A DNA stretch of 64,000 nt from Bolinopsis microptera (taxonomy: Eukaryota; Ctenophora; Tentaculata; Lobata; Bolinopsidae), in NCBI RefSeq assembly GCF_026151205.1, contig NC_087080.1, positions 2,149,096-2,213,095 on the forward strand, in the 5' to 3' direction. The notes beneath the pieces were generated by a model. The model was not told where the DNA came from, did not search any database, and saw only the letters and a program-made list of their open reading frames with translations. A program made the translations under genes and the position numbers. Shown here in pieces: positions 58,201 through 64,000 of the stretch. Positions within the stretch are counted from its first letter, which is position 1. The number at the start of each line of letters is the position of its first letter.

Positions 58201-59345
58201 ATTTCAAGTTGTCCAGTTTTACAGTCCGAAAGCTCTGCCTGAGTTTATCGGATAGCTTTATTCGGACGTTATTTTACCCGTACCGCAACCGGAAATAATG
58301 TGAACGGGCGTAGCCATAATTTTGAGAGGACATTAAAATAAACGTGACCGCTCAATATAGCTTATGACTTGCTCAGTTGGCTGTGAATTCTTCGCCATTG
58401 GACTGTATGACGTATGTTTGTGTTTTAGGTGAGTTAACAACAGATGTCTTAACGGCGTTCTTCAACGTTTCAAGTTGTTTAGTTTTACGCAGTCCGAAAG
58501 CTCTGCCTGAGCTTATCGGATAGCTTTATTCGGACGTTATTTTACCCGTACTGCAACCGGAAATAATGTGAACGGGAATAATTTTGAGCGGACATTAAAA
58601 TAAACGCGACCGCTCAATGGTCTATTTAATTACAATTTAAAACGTCCGCCAATATTCGAACGGATATTAAAATTAAAATGAACGGACATTAAAATGAACG
58701 CTTATAGGGCTTAACTTGTAGTTGTAGCATTTGGCATTTGCAGCAACTATTAACTTATGTCCGTAAAAATAAAGTCCAATAAGGACAAATTAGCGTTGCC
58801 GTTATTAATTATTGATCATATTAGTTGTACAACTACAATTAATATTTTGGTATTCCCCTGCATGTGTCATGGTTCCAACAGGAAAATATTTCAATCTGCA
58901 ATCCGAGTAGAATGTAAATATACTGCGATCTCTGATATATAGTTATACTGAAACATAGCCTGAGCTGCAACCGTTCACCACTACAATTAGTGCATACCTC
59001 AATACACATTACGGCCGGATCGGGATAATGCGATCCTGAGGGCTATAATTATTAAAAGGTGTTCTCACGAGATCTCCGACACATGAATTCTATCGATTCA
59101 CCATTGAGTATGAATCAGCAATTAAACTACTGAGCTTACATATGCAGAATGATGGATGAGCACATATAATTGCCTGCTTCATAGTTTGTTCACCCAATCT
59201 ATTCACCCAATGTTATTGTTATGATCAAAGCTGTGTTAGGACCATTTTCAAAAATATTTCGCCATCTATACTGTCACAATGTAAGTTTTACAATGGTACA
59301 ACCTCCATAAAAATCTAAAAAAATCGGATAAAACCAACCACACTA

Positions 59346-59354
59346 CTCGCGGCC
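59346..59354. repeat. 9-bp target-site duplication, right
   Basis: CTCGCGGCC, directly after the right end AACCAACCACACTA. Removing the element and one TSD copy leaves a continuous CTCGCGGCCTCGCC site. Confidence 0.9.
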
Positions 59355-60245
59355 TCGCCAAGCTGCAGAAATGGACATCATCAATTAAAACTTGTAGCAA
59401 CCCTATACCAGATACCTTGTCTTATAACATAATATCGAAAATTCATCTGTGATCACATATTCCTCTCATGGGTGCAAAATGAATATAGTACTAAGTGCAG
59501 TTGCAGTTAACATCTCCACCCACAGAGAGCACATTCACCAAATTGCGTGCATTGCAGTAATGTGTTTCAAACTTCTCTCAAAGTAAAATAAACAGAAACT
59601 TCCGGTTTTTAACAAAATGTTCGTCTCGTAAAACTAAAGTTAGCTCCCCAGGAGCAAAATTTAGGACAAACTATGTTTTTAATTATCCCGAAAAGTCTTC
59701 GTTTGGGTCTAATAAAAGCTCTCAGCTTTTACTTTGCAGATTTTTGTCCTCTTAGGACAAGGTTTTTCAGAGGTTTTTCAGAATTTAAATATTAATTTAT
59801 AAATTAAAAATATCTCTGTTTTGTGTTTGTTTTGTTTTTAAATGCATCGTAATATTTAAAAGGTATCTCAGCCAAAATATTTTTAAAACATAAAAATTGT
59901 AGCATGGTCAGTTTCAGACAAACTAAGCATAAATTATAGTAAAACAAATTTTAGTAAAACAAATTTAAATTTTGGTATTTATTAATAACAATCAAAACAT
60001 ATCATATCATAAAAATAAAGCCGCACGTTGGTTGACTGCCTCTGGCCTCAGTATGGTGAATAATTTAAGCTTGAAGGTGCCCTGCGCATTTACAGAACAT
60101 TATGCGGCGATCACATGATCACGAGGACCTGTGAGCGCCAAATTTAATTTAAACTTTCTAGAAATCATACATCACTACGAGTTACTCATGCTTTTTTAAT
60201 TTTTATAGGAGTGTAGATTGTCAGGTATTTCATTCATTCATACTT
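59355..60245. other. Intergenic, right flank of the transposon
   Basis: AT-rich. A duplicated TAGTAAAACAAATTT lies at 59937-59967. No supportable gene. Confidence 0.4.
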
Positions 60246-61822
60246 AGTCGGTTTAAAGCTTATTTATTTATTGGATTTTTTAGAAGAACGAATATCAAAG
60301 CATCAGCATGGATTTGTTAAAGGCAAATCTTGCTTATCCAATCTTTTAGAGACATTTGATAATATTCTTGATATTTTAGATGAAGGTGATCCTGTTGATC
60401 TACTGTATTTTGATTTTAGTAAGGCCTTTGGCACTGTCCCCCACTTTAGACTTTTATCTAGATTGGAGGGGTTTGGGGTCAAAGGAAAAGTTTTAGATGT
60501 TATTAAAGATTTTCTTACAGACAGAACCATGAGGGTTTGTGTAGAAGGACAATGGTCTGAGGTGAAACACGTGTTATCTGGTGTTCCCCAGGGGTCAGTA
60601 TTGGGTCCTTTGCTATTTAGTCTTTATATTAATGATTTACCTGATATAGTCAAGAATAAGATTAAATTATTTGCAGATGACCTCAAGTTGATTGGTAATG
60701 CAGCTAACCACAGCAGTGTTGCTGAAGATATTGTAGAACTGGAAGTCTGGGAGAGTATTTGGCTTTTGAAGTTTAATCCTGCTAAATGTAAAGTTGTTCA
60801 TATTAATCTTAATAGCAACCCTAACTTAAATTATTTAGTAAATGGCGTAGAACTTGAAGTATCTGATCAGGAAAAAGATTTGGGGGTTATTACCCATAGT
60901 TCCCTGCTTTGGAATGAACAGATAAAAGCATGTATTTCCAAGGCAAATCGAATGATTTGCTGGATTGTAAGGAATTTGATAATTAGAGAAAAATGTGTAA
61001 TGATAGCCATCTATAAAGCTTTGATAAGACCTCATCTAGAGTATTGTGTCCAATTGTGGAATCCAGTTGCGGCTCATGGAAGTTGGGGGACTGTTTTGGA
61101 GCTGGAGAGCGTCCAGAGGCGGTTTACCCGTCTGATTGATGAGGTGGGTACTCTTCCTTACAGCCGTAGACTGGAAATCCTTAATTTGACAACGCTGGCA
61201 GAGCAGCGAATACGTGGGGACCTTATTGAAGCTTTTAAGGTTATTAATGGCTTGACTGATTATGGTTCAGACTTGTTCAGACCAAGCAGATCAGGTCTTA
61301 ATCTGGTTTCATCCAATAGATGTAGTAAGAGTGTGACAAAGGTCAAGAATCTTCAGTGTTCTTTTCTTCCAGAGCGGGTTGTTCCTTATTGGAACAAACT
61401 CCCTTCGGAGGTGAAGAACTGCTTGACAGTTTTGAGTTTTAAAATTGGATTGGAAAGTTTTAAAAAGAATATGATTTCTAAATGTATTGTAAATGACTTT
61501 CATTTTTGGAATGTTTCGAAAGAAGTTTTAACAAGAATTGAAGGTACCAGTTATATCAGTAATAAGGAAAAACACAATGATTATCTGTGGTTCCATCCTT
61601 ATGTAGCAAAGAAACGTTTTATAAATCTTTACTCCACTGGGAAGTATGAATAAATTACATTTTGTAATGTTGTTTTTTATTCATGATTAATATTTGATAA
61701 ATTATTACCTTTAAATTTGATGGAGAAATAGTTATTTTTCCATGTAGTGTGATGATACTTTGTAGACATTAGTGATGATGTTATGTCATAATTTTTACTT
61801 TTACTTTACTTTTTTACTATTT
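60246..61822 (+). mobile_element. 5'-truncated CR1-like LINE
   Basis: RT frame from about 60250 to 61653, then a 3' part ending in a TTTTACTTTTACTTTAC-like run near 61795-61820. The endonuclease and ORF1 are absent. Confidence 0.8.
60271..61653 (+). CDS. CR1/Jockey-type reverse transcriptase fragment
   Basis: 460 open codons. Motifs in order: HQHGFVKGKSCLSNL; palm A in LLYFDFSKAFGTVPH; LSGVPQGSVLGPLLFSLYIN; the catalytic FADD in IKLFADDLKLIG; WLLKFNPAKCKVVHI; KDLGVI; and a C-terminal region with IYKALIRPHLEYCVQLWNP and ESVQRRFTRLI. The usual AFDTVPH has Gly in place of the second Asp; the first Asp (FDFSKAF) is the catalytic one and is kept. The Met is internal to the RT. The frame is uninterrupted but lacks its 5' half. 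Confidence 0.85.
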   Translation: MDFLEERISKHQHGFVKGKSCLSNLLETFDNILDILDEGDPVDLLYFDFSKAFGTVPHFRLLSRLEGFGVKGKVLDVIKDFLTDRTMRVCVEGQWSEVKHVLSGVPQGSVLGPLLFSLYINDLPDIVKNKIKLFADDLKLIGNAANHSSVAEDIVELEVWESIWLLKFNPAKCKVVHINLNSNPNLNYLVNGVELEVSDQEKDLGVITHSSLLWNEQIKACISKANRMICWIVRNLIIREKCVMIAIYKALIRPHLEYCVQLWNPVAAHGSWGTVLELESVQRRFTRLIDEVGTLPYSRRLEILNLTTLAEQRIRGDLIEAFKVINGLTDYGSDLFRPSRSGLNLVSSNRCSKSVTKVKNLQCSFLPERVVPYWNKLPSEVKNCLTVLSFKIGLESFKKNMISKCIVNDFHFWNVSKEVLTRIEGTSYISNKEKHNDYLWFHPYVAKKRFINLYSTGKYE

Positions 61823-63067
61823 ATGTTTAGAACTCACTATTGTTTGAACTATGAAAGCAGAACGTAGATAATGGACAATATACCGACGACAATACCAAGG
61901 ACCCGAGTGCCGCATTGACTTTTCCGGATCCGTTTTTACCGAAGGCTTATCCACCAGTTACTCATGCTGCATGTATAGTCTGATAATATTTTGTTTTATC
62001 TCTAGCAAGCATTCTGTAAGTTGGAGTGTCGTATTTATTATAGTAGAGCCAGCCAACCTCCGCATTACAATCTTTTGTGTGCCAGGTTCGTTTATAAAAT
62101 CTAATCATATAATAAGATTGATCCAATAGTCTAAGATGAACGGTATATCTTAGCTCATCGTTATTAAAATCCTAATGGATGAATTAATCAAGTAATGTTC
62201 CCTTCCAACACAACTAAACAACAAACAAATGCTTGCTCACCAGTGGTGACGCAATCGTAGGGGCATGCAGTTGGTTCAGATAACTCTCACCCCGACGACA
62301 GCGTCGAGAAATTATCAAATTATGCATTTGCGCCATACTGGACACATTTTATATTTAATATTTTGTGGTTTGTAGAAATTAGTGTCATCTAAAGTATAGC
62401 TTAACTGGCGAGCAAGCATCGTCCCACTCGGCGGGGACGAAAATACCGAGTCCAATCACAGTTTTAATACTTTCAACACTACTATATAACAAATAATTTG
62501 AGGACTAGCAATGGTTATGTTAACAATGAACTAGAGACCTTGTTTGGACGATGGGGGGCTCAAGGAGGATGGATCACTGCTCCTAGAAAATGAGTTGAGT
62601 TGTCAGTTCGGTTCGTCATGTGTTCACATACCACTAGTCACTACACCTAATAAAAAACCATTGCTAGTCCAAAAAATTATACAGTAGTGTTGAAGTATTC
62701 CAAGATAGGCATTCTCTGAATACCTGTCTCAACAAATTTTTTGCCCTGAATTTATTTATTTTTACTCTGAAAATTCTGCTCAAACAATTTTACCTACACA
62801 CTTAACAATTTCAAACCAAATCACCCCATCCAAACCCAGTTTGTCCTGTTGTTGTTAGTGTGTCTGACCTTTGAATGATTTACATATTTTTGAATACTTC
62901 AATCACTCTTTTGAAAGTTCTTGAAAAAATTCTATTCAATCATATTCCCACTTAACCCACCTCATATCACTCACAATGAACCGGCTGATGCTCTTCTCCT
63001 TTCAGGTGCAGGGGTCTGTCCAAGCTGGCCCCCTGGACTCCGGACATATCTCTGATATCATATCATC
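61823..63067. other. Upstream region of the PHD-finger frame
   Basis: AT-rich to about 62940 with no supportable gene. CTTTTGAAAGTTCTTGAAAA-like and TTTCAAACCAAATCACC text is non-coding. It could be the 5' UTR of a further LINE or ordinary spacer. Confidence 0.35.
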
Positions 63068-64000
63068 ATGGCTACTACCTCAAGTGCTAGTACCCAAAGG
63101 CGTTCCCCTAGACACACTCCTCCTCCTACCAACCCAGGATCCAGAGCTAGCATGTCACCATCCGGCAGAGGAGCTTCCTCCCAAAAGAAGAAACCTCTAG
63201 CAGACAACAAAGCCCTGCGCAGGAACAGCCCTAGTGCAATGGCCCAGAAAGCTGTGCTGGGTAAACGCCCATCAAAGTCACCCCAAGAACAACCAGAGAC
63301 ATCTGTTCTTAAACCTCCAGGTAATCTGGTTATTGAAAAGATCAGCCCAAACCTGATATCAGCTTTAGAATCATCGAACCTCAGAGAGAGCCCCAGCAGT
63401 CCAATGAGCCCTCTGTACAAGTCCTTTCCTCCATTCTCCCGTGCTGAAGAGTCTGCTGAAGAACTTGAAATCCAGGATAAACCTACAGTAAAACAACGGG
63501 CTTCAAAGAGTGATTGTCCTTGCCGATCAACATCAGATGGTAAGGAATGGAAGTTCAAGTGTACCAGATGTTTTCAGCACTGGCATGCTTCCTGTTGCAA
63601 TCTCAAGGGTGCTAACAACATTCAGCACGATACACCTCTTGAAGCTTCTCTGAATATGATTCTCTCAGAATGGCTATGTCCATGGTGTTTCGATACATCA
63701 TTCCCCAGACCAGGCTCCAGCATGTCAGCCAAGATGGACAACAACCTAAAGAGCTCTGTAGACTACAGCCAGAACATACAGGCTATATCAGATGCTATTT
63801 CTAATGCTGTTGGTAACAGTATGCCTACTGTGGAGATTGTATCCCTGGAGACAAGACTGAAGAAGCTGAGTCAAGAGATTCATGAATTTCAGCAGTCCAG
63901 AAGTCCATCTGAAGCACCACCTGCTACAGAAATCCCCCTCCCTAAATGCACAGAACCTCCAGTGTGTGATTACCTGGTCGATGTGCTAAGTGCTGAGATC
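63068..64000 (+). CDS. PHD-finger protein, LINE ORF1-like, partial (runs off window)
   Basis: Open for all 311 codons from the ATG at 63068 to the window end. Residues 1-135 are low-complexity, Ser/Pro/Lys-rich and basic (RRSPRHTPPPTNPGSRA-like). A PHD-type zinc finger follows at about 150-215: SDCPCRSTSDGKEW, KCTRCFQHWHASCC and SEWLCPWCF. A coiled-coil-prone stretch comes next (VEIVSLETRLKKLSQEIHEF). The order basic region, PHD finger, coiled coil is seen in ORF1 proteins of CR1-group LINEs. A host chromatin protein is the alternative. Codon use is GC-richer than the surroundings. The start is the first ATG in frame after a stop-rich region. Confidence 0.65.
   Translation, partial: MATTSSASTQRRSPRHTPPPTNPGSRASMSPSGRGASSQKKKPLADNKALRRNSPSAMAQKAVLGKRPSKSPQEQPETSVLKPPGNLVIEKISPNLISALESSNLRESPSSPMSPLYKSFPPFSRAEESAEELEIQDKPTVKQRASKSDCPCRSTSDGKEWKFKCTRCFQHWHASCCNLKGANNIQHDTPLEASLNMILSEWLCPWCFDTSFPRPGSSMSAKMDNNLKSSVDYSQNIQAISDAISNAVGNSMPTVEIVSLETRLKKLSQEIHEFQQSRSPSEAPPATEIPLPKCTEPPVCDYLVDVLSAEI

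Overview
The window is eukaryotic, almost certainly from a non-vertebrate animal. Genes are split by short GT-AG introns and are sparse. Receptors are of metazoan type: rhodopsin-like 7TM proteins, two with large LDL-receptor class A (LDLa) ectodomains. Non-LTR retrotransposons, DNA transposons, minisatellites and microsatellites fill most of the rest. I cannot name the species. An early-branching or marine invertebrate such as a cnidarian fits, but this is a guess.

Layout. 0-7 kb: a 0.5 kb (CT)n tract, an RFX-type motif cluster, a complete non-autonomous hAT element with an 8-bp target-site duplication (TSD), and a 14-bp minisatellite. 7.6-9 kb: an intronless orphan 7TM receptor behind a TATA box. 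9.3-17.5 kb: a small inverted-repeat element, LINE fragments, a LINE ORF1-like gene, a truncated reverse transcriptase, a 21-bp E-box array and telomere-like repeats. 19.3-24 kb: a tandem duplication of a small secreted cysteine-rich gene; the intron of copy 2 was enlarged by a mariner-like element that itself holds a MITE with G-tract ends. 24.9-26.5 kb: GPN2 GTPase (minus). 27-30.5 kb and 38.5-42.4 kb: two divergent paralogues of an LDLa-7TM receptor; the minus copy carries a frameshift. Between them lie an RTE-like LINE and a probable non-autonomous Helitron loaded with minisatellites. 42.6-43.3 kb: a tentative small secreted-peptide gene. 44.2-47.4 kb: a hAT element with a BED finger and two hAT-like MITEs. 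60.2-61.8 kb: a CR1-like LINE. 63.07 kb to the end: a PHD-finger ORF1-like frame running off the window.

The most notable object is at 49205-59345. It is a 10.1 kb DNA transposon with terminal inverted repeats of 2.3-3.0 kb and a perfect 9-bp TSD (CTCGCGGCC). Its only full gene is an intact 11-exon frame (752 aa) on the minus strand. The protein has a plausible RNase-H-type transposase layout (Asp261, Asp337, Cys366-x2-His369, Glu683). The sequence resembles a multicopy 'uncharacterised protein' family that I recall, unverified, from aphids and Hydra. The 9-bp TSD and long repeats point toward the Mutator/Phantom/Foldback group, but I cannot assign it. Its arms hold pieces of a LINE ORF1 gene homologous to the one at 10948-11958, as if captured.
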